DNA from: Thermodesulfobacteriota bacterium
Lineage (GTDB): Bacteria; Desulfobacterota; BSN033; UBA1163
Assembly (NCBI GenBank): GCA_030017685.1
Contig: JASEHH010000013.1
Span: 1 to 49,090 of the forward strand
DNA length: 49,090 bases
Direction of reading: 5' to 3'
A program made the translations under genes and the position numbers. Position 1 is the stretch's first letter; each line of letters starts with the position of its first letter. A model generated the notes under the pieces. The model did no database searches. It saw only the letters and a program-made list of their open reading frames with translations, and was not told where the DNA came from. Shown piece after piece: positions 8,462 through 16,758 of this stretch.

Positions 8462-9202
8462 GTGCTGACACCTGGCGAGCGGGAAAGATATGACAGACAG
8501 ATGATGATCAAGGGTATCGGTCCGGAAGGACAGGAAAAGCTCAAACGGTCCCGTGTGGTCATTGCTGGCGCCGGCGGGCTCGGCTCTCCGGTCGCCCTCT
8601 ACCTGACTGCTGCAGGAATAGGAATGATCCGGTTGATCGATCATGACCGGGTGTCGTTGAGCAACCTCAACCGCCAGGTCCTGTACTGGGAAGAGGACAT
8701 CGGAAAAAAGAAGGTTCAATCGGCCGCAACAAAATTGCAAAACCTGAACCCAGGGGTAAAGATCGAAGCGATTGATGAAATGATAACCGAAACCAATGTT
8801 TCTCATCTGCTCGAAGGCTGTGATGCCATCGTCGATGCAATGGACAACTTGCCGGCCCGCTACATCCTCAATCGCTGTGCAATCGAAAAAAATATTCCAT
8901 TCTTTCATGGAGCCATCAATGGCTTCGAGGGAAGAGCCATGACCATCCTTCCCGGAAAAACTGCCTGCCTGAGGTGCATGTATCGGGGTTCGGTGCCGGG
9001 AGAGAAGTTTCCTGTCATTGGCGTCACTCCTGCAGTCATTGGCAGTGTTCAGGCGACGGAGGTGATTAAATATCTTTTAGGGATTGGTCAACTTCTGACC
9101 AACCGTTTACTCATGTATGATGGATTGGAGGCTGTTTTCACTGAATTTGCTGTCAACCGGAACCCGGATTGCGATCACTGCGGATCACCAAGGGAGGGCT
9201 GA
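8462..9202 (+). CDS. ThiF/MoeB/HesA-family E1-like adenylyltransferase
   Basis: A 246-residue E1-like enzyme that adenylates the C-terminal glycine of a beta-grasp carrier. It shows the nucleotide-binding 'VVIAGAGGLGSP' (about 31-42), the family motif 'SNLNRQVLY' (about 68-76) with the following lysine-rich stretch, 'DAMDN' (about 127-131), and two CxxC pairs (CLRC, CDHC) that would hold a structural zinc. A GTG start at 8462 follows GGAGGG. It sits between two GG-tailed carriers and could serve both. MoeB-like and ThiF-like functions cannot be told apart here, though the context favours the pterin side. Confidence 0.85.
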   Translation: MLTPGERERYDRQMMIKGIGPEGQEKLKRSRVVIAGAGGLGSPVALYLTAAGIGMIRLIDHDRVSLSNLNRQVLYWEEDIGKKKVQSAATKLQNLNPGVKIEAIDEMITETNVSHLLEGCDAIVDAMDNLPARYILNRCAIEKNIPFFHGAINGFEGRAMTILPGKTACLRCMYRGSVPGEKFPVIGVTPAVIGSVQATEVIKYLLGIGQLLTNRLLMYDGLEAVFTEFAVNRNPDCDHCGSPREG

Positions 9203-9224
9203 GGAGGTATTTTTATCTCAGGAG

Positions 9225-9293
9225 GTCATTCCTGCGTAAGCAGGAATCCAGTGTTTTTAAGGTCTTCTGGACTCCCGCTTTCGCAGGAGTGAC
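9225..9293. repeat. GTCATTCC...GGAGTGAC palindromic repeat
   Basis: Inverted repeat with arms beginning GTCATTCCTGC and ending GCAGGAGTGAC, enclosing GGAATCCAG/CTGGACTCC. It belongs to the same family as the elements at 25447-25523 and inside 34555-34741. Confidence 0.65.
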
Positions 9294-9332
9294 AATACTT
9301 TGTTCAGCAGCATATCATGAAAGGAATAGACC

Positions 9333-9605
9333 ATGCCAGTTAAAGTACACATTCATGCAACGCATCGGCAATTTACGAACGGCCAGGAGGTAGTGGTGGT
9401 GGAGGGAAAGACCGTTGGGGAATGTTTAAACCACCTCATCCAGCAGTTTCCGGGAATGGAGAAAGCGATCTTTGTCAGAAAAGACAAACTGCATAACATC
9501 GTTGAAGTCTATATCAATCATACCAGTGCCCACCCGAACGAACTCGTCAAACCCGTTAAAGATGACGACGAGGTTCATCTCATCATCATGCTCGCCGGCG
9601 GATAA
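9333..9605 (+). CDS. MoaD/ThiS-like beta-grasp sulfur carrier, second copy, GG-tailed
   Basis: A 90-residue beta-grasp protein ending 'IIMLAGG'. The start 'MPVKVHIHATHRQF' and the segment 'VVEGKTVGECLNHL' fit the ThiS/MoaD fold. It is diverged from the carrier at 8156, so the operon holds two carriers and one E1. The last 78 nt of the gene, including the stop codon, recur almost exactly at 11259-11336, beyond the radical SAM gene. Confidence 0.85.
   Translation: MPVKVHIHATHRQFTNGQEVVVVEGKTVGECLNHLIQQFPGMEKAIFVRKDKLHNIVEVYINHTSAHPNELVKPVKDDDEVHLIIMLAGG
9528..9605 (+). repeat. 78-bp direct repeat, left copy (end of the second moaD-like gene)
   Basis: The 3' end of the moaD-like gene. The right copy at 11259-11336 matches at 76 of 78 positions in the same orientation; the two differences are A/G changes. 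Confidence 0.9.
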
Positions 9606-9758
9606 GAGGAGAAGTTTGGCACGCAGTTTGGCAAACGACGTGCTGAGAAATCCGGCAAGACCGGTCCATTTGGCTGAGGTTCCACGCTCCCACGATCCAT
9701 AAATAGTGGATGCTCTGGAGCCCGTTTTGATTCGCTTGCATCTGCGGTTCTTTCCAAC

Positions 9759-9764
9759 TATAAT
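9759..9764 (+). promoter_or_regulatory. TATAAT box immediately before the radical SAM gene
   Basis: A perfect TATAAT ends 6 nt before the only possible start codon, and TTGCAT lies 17 nt upstream of it as a weak -35. No ribosome-binding site is present in this space, so the mRNA may begin at the ATG (leaderless). Confidence 0.45.
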
Positions 9765-9770
9765 TCCTGC

Positions 9771-11168
9771 ATGATCAGATACAAACACGCTCTCGCCCTG
9801 AACCCGTATTTCGGGGATTCTACTGCACTCATTGGGCTTTTCCCTCCGACCGGCCTTGAGTACATCTCCGCGAGTATGAAAGACCTGGTTGGTAAGGTGA
9901 CGCTTCTCGACCTTCGACATGAGAAAGTCTACCAGGATCCGAAGGCGCTTAGCAAGTTTATCAGGAATGAGGTCGATCTTCTATGCGTCAGCATCCGATG
10001 GGAATCCCGGTTTGAGAACGTCTGTGATTTCCTCTCTCAACTGCCTCCTGAGGTCTGCACAATCGTCGGAGGGTACAAAGCAACGGAGGAAGTTGAATAT
10101 CTGTTTAACCGTTGCCCGAATATTGACATGATCGTACGAGGGGAGGGCGAAGAGATCATCAAACAGGTTGTCACGGGGGTTCCATACAAGGATATCCGTG
10201 GACTTTCCTATCGGGAGAACGGGGGAGTCGTCCACAACGAAATCCATCCTCTGCCTGACATCACTCGTATTCCGTTTCCAGATCGGTCCCTGAGAAAGCA
10301 TGATTATTGCCTGGTTAAGCACGGTGTTCGACTCAGCAGCCACACGTTCGACACAGTACTGACAACGAGGGGATGTCCGTTCAAATGTAAGTTCTGTACA
10401 TTCAGTCTTAATCCACTCGGCCAGAAAAGGAGCTACACGGAACGACCGGTCGAATCGGTCATCGAAGAATTGAAGACGGTTACGGCCGATGTCGTGCTTT
10501 TCAGCGATGACAACTTCTTCACAAACCCGAAGAGGAGTGAACAGCTTTGCGATCTGATTATCGAGAACAAGATCAAAAAGATCTTTGTTATCCAGGCCCG
10601 GATTGATATCGCAAGGCGTCGCAGGGTCCTCGACAAGGCAGAGAAAGCGGGTTTCAAAGTCTTCCTGATCGGGATCGAGTCGCCGCATGACCGGATCTTG
10701 AACCAGCTTCAAAAGGGCATCACCCGACAGGAGGTTCGGGATGCGTTTGCGGTCCTGACGCAGTATAACTTCTATCTGCACGGGTACTTCATCTACGGAA
10801 ACATCGGTGAGACGGAAGAAGAGATGCTTTACATCCCGAAGTTCGCAAGGGAGATCAAGCTGGATTCCATTAGTTTCCAGAAACTCCGTGTCGAGAGGTT
10901 CTCGCCACTAAAGGAAGTGGTCGAAGAAACCCCTGGCTACTACTACAACCGTATCGGTGGTTCCGTGTATTCGGACCATTACGGGCGCAAGGAACTGAAG
11001 CAAATCCGGAACCGGATCCGGTCGGCGTTTTACGATCTACCACAGGTCATCCATATTATCAGAAAAGCCCGGCGAATTGGGCTTTTCAGTGGCCGTGATT
11101 TGATGGATGCATTTTTTAAACTACCTCTCCTCATGTATGGATTGGCCAGACGAAAATTCAGAAAATGA
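9771..11168 (+). CDS. B12-binding-domain radical SAM protein
   Basis: A 465-residue radical SAM enzyme. The N-terminal part (about 1-150) looks like the cobalamin-binding-type Rossmann domain of class B enzymes ('LFPPTGLEYISA', 'VGGYKATE', 'IVRGEGEE'). The core carries the cluster motif C202-x3-C206-x2-C209 in 'TTRGCPFKCKFC', then 'LFSDDNFFTN' and 'GIESPHDRILNQLQKG'. The tail (about 380-465) is basic. The substrate is unknown. It is bounded by a 78-bp direct repeat of the neighbouring moaD-like gene, lacks a ribosome-binding site, and uses codons such as CGG and ATC-rich runs more than its neighbours, all of which suggest insertion of a foreign gene. The ATG at 9771 is the first start codon after an in-frame stop. 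Confidence 0.88.
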   Translation: MIRYKHALALNPYFGDSTALIGLFPPTGLEYISASMKDLVGKVTLLDLRHEKVYQDPKALSKFIRNEVDLLCVSIRWESRFENVCDFLSQLPPEVCTIVGGYKATEEVEYLFNRCPNIDMIVRGEGEEIIKQVVTGVPYKDIRGLSYRENGGVVHNEIHPLPDITRIPFPDRSLRKHDYCLVKHGVRLSSHTFDTVLTTRGCPFKCKFCTFSLNPLGQKRSYTERPVESVIEELKTVTADVVLFSDDNFFTNPKRSEQLCDLIIENKIKKIFVIQARIDIARRRRVLDKAEKAGFKVFLIGIESPHDRILNQLQKGITRQEVRDAFAVLTQYNFYLHGYFIYGNIGETEEEMLYIPKFAREIKLDSISFQKLRVERFSPLKEVVEETPGYYYNRIGGSVYSDHYGRKELKQIRNRIRSAFYDLPQVIHIIRKARRIGLFSGRDLMDAFFKLPLLMYGLARRKFRK

Positions 11169-11258
11169 GGACGTCCGTCCTGAACGCGATGTAGGGTCAG
11201 GCTTATCAAGTCCGGAATGACAAAAAATATATAATCATTTCTGAGACCCTACACTTAC

Positions 11259-11336
11259 GCCCACCCGAACGAACTCGTCAAACCCGTTAAAGATGGCGAC
11301 GAGATTCATCTCATCATCATGCTCGCCGGCGGATAA
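11259..11336 (+). repeat. 78-bp direct repeat, right copy (orphan moaD-like gene end)
   Basis: A gene fragment encoding the last 25 residues and stop codon of the moaD-like protein, without the rest of the gene. With the copy at 9528-9605 it brackets the radical SAM gene. Confidence 0.9.
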
Positions 11337-11394
11337 TGTTGACATTGGAATCAAAATAGTATAAATGATTGCTGAACTTTAAGGAGGTGCGAAT

Positions 11395-11553
11395 ATGGCA
11401 GAGTGTCCTGTTTGCGGGGCTGCATTCAATTTGGCTGAGGGCACGGAAAAGGGAGAGATTATCATCTGTGGGGATTGCGGCTCCGAGTTGGAGGTGACAG
11501 GTAAAGACAGCGTTCAGGAAGCCCCTCAGGAGGAGGAAGACTGGGGCGAGTGA
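11395..11553 (+). CDS. lysW: LysW-type amino-group carrier protein
   Basis: A 52-residue acidic carrier protein, below usual ORF cutoffs. It has a Zn-ribbon (CPVC at residues 4-7 and CGDC at 25-28) and ends 'EEDWGE'. The C-terminal glutamate is the residue to whose gamma-carboxyl the amino group of aminoadipate or glutamate is attached, protecting it during synthesis of lysine (or ornithine/arginine). AAGGAGGTGC lies at ideal spacing before the ATG. The following genes encode the matching ligase, reductase, kinase and aminotransferase, so the assignment is secure even though the protein is tiny. Confidence 0.95.
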   Translation: MAECPVCGAAFNLAEGTEKGEIIICGDCGSELEVTGKDSVQEAPQEEEDWGE

Positions 11554-11704
11554 TCATTTGGCAATAGTGCGGTCCTTCGTTGTACCCACCGTGAGAGACG
11601 CCTGCCGGAAACCGACTCACAACCCATTTGGACCATGAAGCAGGTTCGAGGAAACCCCACGGAACACCGGATGAGGACTTTTTACCACAGATGGAGTTGA
11701 GAAG

Positions 11705-12547
11705 ATGAGAGTAGGATTAATACATTCCATTATCAGGAAAGAGGAGAAACTCCTCCTGGACGAATTTCGCATTCGTCCCGGTGTCGAGGTGGTAAACATC
11801 GATGACAGGGAAATCGTCTTCAATCTTCACAAGAACAACTACCCTTTCGATGTGGTCATCGAACGGTGCGTGAACCATTCGAGGGCCATCCACGCCATTA
11901 AGGTCTTCGAGGACTTTGGTATTCCTACGGTCAACACCTATCAGGTGGCCGAGATCTGCGGAAGCAAGTTCCTGACTACGCAGGCCATCATCAAGGCCAG
12001 CATCCCTACGCCCCGCTGTTATCTTGCCTTCACCCCTGAATCCGCCCTGGCAGCCATGGATGAGCTGGGCTACCCCTGCGTCATCAAGCCGAATACCGGT
12101 TCGTGGGGCAGACTGCTTTCGAAGATCAATGATCGCGATGCGGCCGAAGCGATCCTGGAGCATAAAGAAGTCCTGGGGAGCTATCACCATTCCATCTTCT
12201 ACATCCAGGAATATATGGAGAAGCGTGGCAGAGACATCCGGAGTTTTGTCGTCGGGGATAGCTGTATTTGTGCGATCTATCGCCACTCCGAACACTGGAT
12301 CACCAATACGGCCCGTGGAGGCAAGGCCTCCAATTGTCCGGTGACGGATGAGCTTCACGACATCTCGGTCTGTGCCGCCAAAGCGGTGGGAGGAGGCGTG
12401 GTGGCCATTGATCTCTTTGAGACCCCGGAGGGATTCTCGATCAACGAGGTCAACTATACCATGGAATTTCGAAACAGCATCGATACGACTGGAGTGAATA
12501 TTCCGGCCAAGGTTGTGGACTATGTTCTGGAGGTGGGAAAGAGATGA
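11705..12547 (+). CDS. lysX: LysX-type ATP-grasp ligase (LysW-substrate ligase)
   Basis: A 280-residue ATP-grasp enzyme that joins the alpha-amino group of aminoadipate (LysX) or glutamate (ArgX) to the C-terminal glutamate of LysW. It shows 'GSKFLTTQ', '[12 protein letters not shown]' (ATP-grasp lysine), '[17 protein letters not shown]' and the C-terminal '[18 protein letters not shown]', which resembles Thermus LysX as I recall it. The choice between the lysine and arginine pathways cannot be settled because homocitrate synthase and the first-half genes are not in the window. The gene overlaps lysY by 4 nt (ATGA), so the two are translationally coupled. Confidence 0.92.
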   Translation: MRVGLIHSIIRKEEKLLLDEFRIRPGVEVVNIDDREIVFNLHKNNYPFDVVIERCVNHSRAIHAIKVFEDFGIPTVNTYQVAEICGSKFLTTQAIIKASIPTPRCYLAFTPESALAAMDELGYPCVIKPNTGSWGRLLSKINDRDAAEAILEHKEVLGSYHHSIFYIQEYMEKRGRDIRSFVVGDSCICAIYRHSEHWITNTARGGKASNCPVTDELHDISVCAAKAVGGGVVAIDLFETPEGFSINEVNYTMEFRNSIDTTGVNIPAKVVDYVLEVGKR

Positions 12548-13566
12548 AGGTCTCGATCGTTGGCGCATCCGGTTATGGCGGTGGGGAGCTCCTCAGGCTC
12601 CTCCTGAACCATCCTGATGTGGAGGTCCATCAGGTGACTTCAGAAAGAAATGCGGGAAAGCCGGTCACAAGAGTTCACCCGAATCTCCGTAAAAACACTT
12701 CCCTCAATTTCTGCATGGTCAAAGAACTCGAAAAGGTTGATCTCCTCTTCGTCTCTCTCCCGCATACCCAGTTCATGCAGAGGTTTGATGAGTTGAGCGG
12801 CCTGGCGGAGAGGATCGTGGACCTCTCTGCGGACTTCAGGCTCAAAGATATGGCCGCCTATCAGAAATGGTACGAGGTGGAGCATCCCCACCCGGACAAG
12901 CTCACTCAATTTGTCTATGGAAACGTGGAACTCCACCGGGAGGAGATGAAGAAGGCCCGTTACATCAGCGGCGCAGGATGCAATGCCACAGCAACCATCC
13001 TGCCCCTCTGGCCCCTTTTTAAACTGGGCGCGGTGGATACGGCCCTGCCCGTTGTTGCCGAAGCCAAGTGCGGTTCGTCGGAGGGGGGCAATGCCGTGAG
13101 CGAGGCTTCCCACCATCCGGAGCGGAGCGGTTGCGTCCGCTCCTATAAACCCACCGGACACCGTCACATTGCGGAGATGGAGCAGGAGCTGGGCCACCGC
13201 ATCTATTTTTCTGCCACATCGATTGAGATGGTGCGGGGAATTCTGGTCACGGCCCACCTCTTTGTGAAGCCGGAGATCACGGAAAAAGATATCTGGAAGG
13301 TTTATCGTCAGGTCTATGGACAGGAGCCTTTCATCCGGATCGTCAAGGAGAAGCAGGGCATCTACCGTTTTCCCGAACCCAAGATTCTTGCCGGCACCAA
13401 TTACTGCGACATCGGTTTTGAGCTGGATGGGACCAGGCTCGTCGTTGTTTCAGCCATCGACAACCTGATGAAAGGCGCAGGCGGACAGGCGGTTCATGCC
13501 ATGAATGTGATGTGTGGCTTTGAAGAAACAGCAGGGCTCACCTTTACCGGCCTCCACCCGGTTTAA
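12544..13566 (+). CDS. lysY: LysY-type LysW-aminoadipate/glutamate phosphate reductase
   Basis: A 340-residue ArgC-family NADPH-dependent semialdehyde dehydrogenase. It has '[15 protein letters not shown]' at the N-terminus and the catalytic Cys146 in 'SGAGCNATA'. It reduces the LysW-bound acyl phosphate made by the LysZ kinase. In this operon it precedes the kinase, separated from it by the amidotransferase gene and a small ORF. The sequence is full length for the family. Confidence 0.92.
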   Translation: MKVSIVGASGYGGGELLRLLLNHPDVEVHQVTSERNAGKPVTRVHPNLRKNTSLNFCMVKELEKVDLLFVSLPHTQFMQRFDELSGLAERIVDLSADFRLKDMAAYQKWYEVEHPHPDKLTQFVYGNVELHREEMKKARYISGAGCNATATILPLWPLFKLGAVDTALPVVAEAKCGSSEGGNAVSEASHHPERSGCVRSYKPTGHRHIAEMEQELGHRIYFSATSIEMVRGILVTAHLFVKPEITEKDIWKVYRQVYGQEPFIRIVKEKQGIYRFPEPKILAGTNYCDIGFELDGTRLVVVSAIDNLMKGAGGQAVHAMNVMCGFEETAGLTFTGLHPV

Positions 13567-13870
13567 TGATGGCAACAAACTTATTTTAGTAGTACAGGCA
13601 TGACGCCTGTGGCCACGCAGATTTTAAATCCGAAGCACGAAAAAACTCTAAACCCTAAACACTAAACTCTAAATAAATCCAAAATTCAAAACTCAAAGTA
13701 AAATACTCAAAATACTTGTTCGTTTTAAATTTTAAAATTTGGATTTTGGGTTTGTTTAGAGTTTAGCCTGCCTGCCGGTAGGCAGGGGTTTCGAGTTTTG
13801 GGTTTAACTTCTTTATTCCGTATTTCCTTGTAACCTGTTCTGACTTGGCCAGGTTAGGAATTAAAACCTT
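13567..13870. repeat. 304-nt spacer with A/T-rich inverted repeat and nested 20-bp element
   Basis: No gene seen. Left arm words such as CTCTAAACCCTAAACACTAA (around 13655) are mirrored by AAATTTGGATTTTGGGTTTG...TTTAGAGTTTAG (13735-13765), forming a long imperfect hairpin of the same type as 36077-36224. The right arm contains the 20-bp palindrome CCTGCCTGCCGGTAGGCAGG at 13767-13786. An ACAGGC-ATGAC-GCCTGT hairpin lies near 13595-13611. Confidence 0.7.
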
Positions 13871-14509
13871 ATGTGTAGACTTCTCGTCGTTCGATCACAG
13901 GAACCGTTCAATCCTGCGGATTATCTGACCCCATTTGCTCTCATCGCCCGAAACAGCAAGGAATATCAGGGGCACGGATGGGGATGTGCATGGACGGATG
14001 ATGATCGAAAATGGCAAATCTATAAAAATATCCGCCCTGTCTGGGAAGACAACAACCCCTCCCGCTTTCCCCGCACCTCCCTTCTCGTTGCCCATGCCCG
14101 CAGCGCCTTTGAGGATAGGGATATCGTCGTTGAGAACAACATGCCCTTCACAGATGGGGAAAGGGTCTTCATCTTTAACGGCGAACTCAGAGGCGTGAAA
14201 ATCCGGGAACAGGGGCGGATCGGGGCGGAGAAGATCTTCAACTTCATTCGTCGCTTCGATGCGGGAGATACTCTGGCCGCACTGAGAAAGGCGGTTGATC
14301 TCATCAGAAAGCGAACGAGGCACATCAGGGGGATGAACATCATCCTGATAAAAGAACAGTCCATCTATCTCTCCACCTTTTTTACCGGTGATGGGGAGTA
14401 CTTCACGATGCGATATAAGGAAGGCCCTGAATTAGTTATCTGCTCGGAAGCCTTTCCTTCCGAAGAAGGCTGGCAGAGCATTGCTAATGAAACGGTGAGG
14501 GCATGGTAA
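13871..14509 (+). CDS. Class II glutamine amidotransferase (YafJ/EgtC-like)
   Basis: A 212-residue N-terminal-nucleophile amidotransferase. Cys2 right after the start (MCRLLVV) is the expected nucleophile. 'AHARSAFED' (about 74-82) and 'FIFNGELRGV' (about 99-108) match the glutamine-binding and oxyanion parts of the fold. It releases ammonia from glutamine, but the acceptor is unknown. Its position inside a LysW operon, between reductase and kinase, is not part of the textbook pathway. It could act on a LysW-linked intermediate or be a passenger. The ATG is fixed by the need for Cys at position 2. Confidence 0.85.
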   Translation: MCRLLVVRSQEPFNPADYLTPFALIARNSKEYQGHGWGCAWTDDDRKWQIYKNIRPVWEDNNPSRFPRTSLLVAHARSAFEDRDIVVENNMPFTDGERVFIFNGELRGVKIREQGRIGAEKIFNFIRRFDAGDTLAALRKAVDLIRKRTRHIRGMNIILIKEQSIYLSTFFTGDGEYFTMRYKEGPELVICSEAFPSEEGWQSIANETVRAW

Positions 14510-14667
14510 AGGAGTATTACCTCGGTTATGGGGGGTACTTGATCAGAATGGGTCGGAAGGTTCCCCTTCCAAAACCTTGTAAAGCGATCATAGGGGTTAT
14601 GCAACCCAGCCATCCTGCCCTTTCCATGGTGGGTTTAGGAAACGAACCTATGCAGTTCAACGAATAG
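14503..14667 (+). CDS. Possible 54-residue protein coupled to the amidotransferase gene
   Basis: The ORF begins inside the last codons of the amidotransferase gene (ATGG overlapping TGGTAA) with GGTGAGG upstream, and ends 57 nt before lysZ. The product starts MVKEYYLGYGGYLIRMGRK and is basic in its first half. I do not recognise it. Position and coupling are its main support; the 215-nt gap would otherwise be empty in an otherwise compact operon. It could equally be spacer. Confidence 0.35.
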   Translation: MVKEYYLGYGGYLIRMGRKVPLPKPCKAIIGVMQPSHPALSMVGLGNEPMQFNE

Positions 14668-14724
14668 AGGTTTCGCTTCAAGGTTTTTCCAGAAGAACCT
14701 CCCGACCCTTGAGGGGTTACGTAA

Positions 14725-15516
14725 ATGATCATTATTAAAATCGGCGGAGGAGCCGGAATCAATCTTCAGGGGATTATTCAGGATCTTGCTCAACTCAGGG
14801 AGAAGTTCATCATCGTCCACGGGGCAAACGCTCTGAGGGACAAACTGGCGGAAGATCTGGGCCAGCCCAGGAAGGTCGTCACCTCAGTCTCCGGATACTC
14901 AAGCGTCTATTCGGATGAGAACCTGATCGATCAGATGATGATGACCTATGCGGGCGCAAGGAACAAGCGGATCGTGGAACTCTGCCACCAGCATGGCATC
15001 AACGCAGTAGGACTCTCCGGCCTGGATGGAAAGGCGGTCCAGGGTGTCCGAAACAAGGGAATCCGTGTCTACCAGGACGGTAAGCTGAGAATCCTTCGGG
15101 ATTACTCAGGCAAACCCGAAGCGATCAACAAGGAGCTCCTCGATCTCCTTCTCGATCATGGCTATGTTCCAGTCCTCACCGTTCCCATTATCGACGAGCA
15201 GAATAACGCCATCAACACGGAAAACGACGACGTCGTAAGAGTCCTTCAGAAGGCCATGCACGCCGATACGGTGATCAACCTGATCGAAGCCCCGGGATTC
15301 CTTGAAAACAAAAATGATGAAGATAGCTTGATCAAAAGGATCCCCGTGGCGGAGCTCGAGAGCAGGGAGCAGCAGGTCGACGGCAGGATGAAGCGGAAGA
15401 TGCTGGCAGTCAGAAAGCTCTTTGAGCTTGGGGCAAGCAGGGTGATCATCGCGGATGGCCGGGGGGAGCATCCCGTGGCAGACGCCCTTTCAGGAAAAGG
15501 AACGGTCATCGAATGA
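14725..15516 (+). CDS. lysZ: LysZ-type LysW-aminoadipate/glutamate kinase
   Basis: A 263-residue amino-acid kinase of the acetylglutamate kinase family, starting 'MIIIKIGGGAGIN' (the glycine-rich nucleotide loop) with a C-terminal 'GRMKRKMLAVRKLFELGASRVII' segment. It phosphorylates the side-chain carboxyl of the LysW-bound substrate. GAGGGG precedes the start. It overlaps lysJ by 4 nt (ATGA), indicating coupled translation. Confidence 0.93.
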   Translation: MIIIKIGGGAGINLQGIIQDLAQLREKFIIVHGANALRDKLAEDLGQPRKVVTSVSGYSSVYSDENLIDQMMMTYAGARNKRIVELCHQHGINAVGLSGLDGKAVQGVRNKGIRVYQDGKLRILRDYSGKPEAINKELLDLLLDHGYVPVLTVPIIDEQNNAINTENDDVVRVLQKAMHADTVINLIEAPGFLENKNDEDSLIKRIPVAELESREQQVDGRMKRKMLAVRKLFELGASRVIIADGRGEHPVADALSGKGTVIE

Positions 15517-16679
15517 ATCCCCTTGACTTAATCAGTCCGAAAGACCTTGAAGACCAATACGAGCTTCCCGTCTACCCTCGCCGGGATATCGTTCTGGTCA
15601 TGGGCAAAGGCGCAAAACTCTATGACGACCGGGGACGGGAATATATCGATTGCGCATCCAATGTCGGGGTCTCTAATATCGGCCATGGCAGAGAGGAAGT
15701 GGCCAGGGCAATCTACGAGCAGTATCTGATTCTGTCAAACTGCTATGGTGTGTTCTATAACCCTGTCCGTGCCAAGCTTGCCGAAAAACTTATCTCCCTG
15801 AGCCCTCAAGGGCTCAAACGGGTTTTCTTCTGTAACTCCGGTGCAGAAGCTGTTGAAGGCGCTCTCAAGTTTGCACGTGCAAGCACCGGGAAAAGCGAGA
15901 TCATCGCCGCGATGAGGGGTTTTCATGGAAAGACCTTCGGCGCACTTGCCGCCACATGGGGAGAGGAATACCAGAAACCTTTCGCGCCAATGATGCCGGG
16001 GTTGAAACATGTGCCCTTCAACAACTTCCAGAAGTTGAGTGAAGCGGTTAATGAAGAGACAGCTGCGGTTATTCTGGAGCTCGTGCAGGGAGAAGGCGGG
16101 GTCCGGGTCGGGGACAAATCTTACTTCCGACAGGTCCGGGAACTTTGTAATCAAAAAGGGAGCCTTCTGATTCTCGACGAAGTGCAAACAGGTTTTGGCA
16201 GAACAGGGACCCTTTTTGCGTGCGAGCAGTTTGTGGAGCCGGACATGCTATGTGTGGCCAAATCGCTCGCAGGGGGCATCCCCATGGGAGCTGTGCTCTG
16301 CTCGGACGCAGTCCGCGTCCCCGTCAAAAGCCATACCTCCACCTTCGGAGGCAACCCGCTTGCTTGTGCGGCTGCCCTTGCCTCCCTAGAGGTCATCGAA
16401 CGCGAAGGCCTTCCGGAAAAGGCAAGAACTCTGGGAGAATATTTCTTAGGGAAACTGCGAGCAATTAAAAGTGAGAGAATACGGGAAGTGAGGGGCCTCG
16501 GCCTTATGCTCGGCATCGAACTGAAGGAGAAGGCCGGCCCCTATGTTCAGAAACTTATGGAAAGAGGAGTCATCGTCCTCCTTGCCGGGCCCACTGTGAT
16601 CCGGCTTCTCCCTCCACTCGTCATCACCAGGGAAGAGATTGATATCGTTTTATCCGCATTGGAAGATGCGCTCGGTTGA
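15513..16679 (+). CDS. lysJ: LysJ-type aminotransferase
   Basis: A 388-residue class III PLP-dependent aminotransferase, acting on the LysW-bound semialdehyde. Landmarks are 'NSGAEAVEGALKFAR' (about 108-122), 'LDEVQTGFGRTG' (about 221-232) and the PLP lysine K250 in 'VAKSLAGGIPMGA'. It ends the operon; a hairpin terminator follows. The hydrolase LysK, which would release the product from LysW, is not in the window. Confidence 0.92.
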   Translation: MNPLDLISPKDLEDQYELPVYPRRDIVLVMGKGAKLYDDRGREYIDCASNVGVSNIGHGREEVARAIYEQYLILSNCYGVFYNPVRAKLAEKLISLSPQGLKRVFFCNSGAEAVEGALKFARASTGKSEIIAAMRGFHGKTFGALAATWGEEYQKPFAPMMPGLKHVPFNNFQKLSEAVNEETAAVILELVQGEGGVRVGDKSYFRQVRELCNQKGSLLILDEVQTGFGRTGTLFACEQFVEPDMLCVAKSLAGGIPMGAVLCSDAVRVPVKSHTSTFGGNPLACAAALASLEVIEREGLPEKARTLGEYFLGKLRAIKSERIREVRGLGLMLGIELKEKAGPYVQKLMERGVIVLLAGPTVIRLLPPLVITREEIDIVLSALEDALG

Positions 16680-16703
16680 GGAAGCTCAGGAGAGGAAATA
16701 TTT

Positions 16704-16742
16704 AAAAAAAAGAGGGGCTGGCACCGCCAGTCCCTCTTTTTT
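16704..16742. terminator. Bidirectional terminator between lysJ and the Fe-S gene
   Basis: AAAAAGAGGGG-CTGGC-ACC-GCCAG-T-CCCTCTTTTTT: a strong stem with A-tract on one side and T-tract on the other, placed between two convergent operons. Confidence 0.88.
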
Positions 16743-16758
16743 GACCTCATAACTTGTC

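Noticed and set aside
9981..10781. 266-codon minus-strand ORF opposite the radical SAM gene
   Set aside because: Antisense frame of a gene with intact radical SAM motifs; the translation has no domain features.
11635..11700. Short leader-peptide-like ORF before lysX ([16 protein letters not shown])
   Set aside because: It is not rich in Lys or Arg in a run, no terminator/antiterminator hairpin pair is clear, and no ribosome-binding site is evident.
14510..14724. tRNA or riboswitch in the gap before lysZ
   Set aside because: No cloverleaf with TTCRA loop could be drawn, and the AGGTT/AACCT hairpin near 14679-14700 is too weak to claim a riboswitch.
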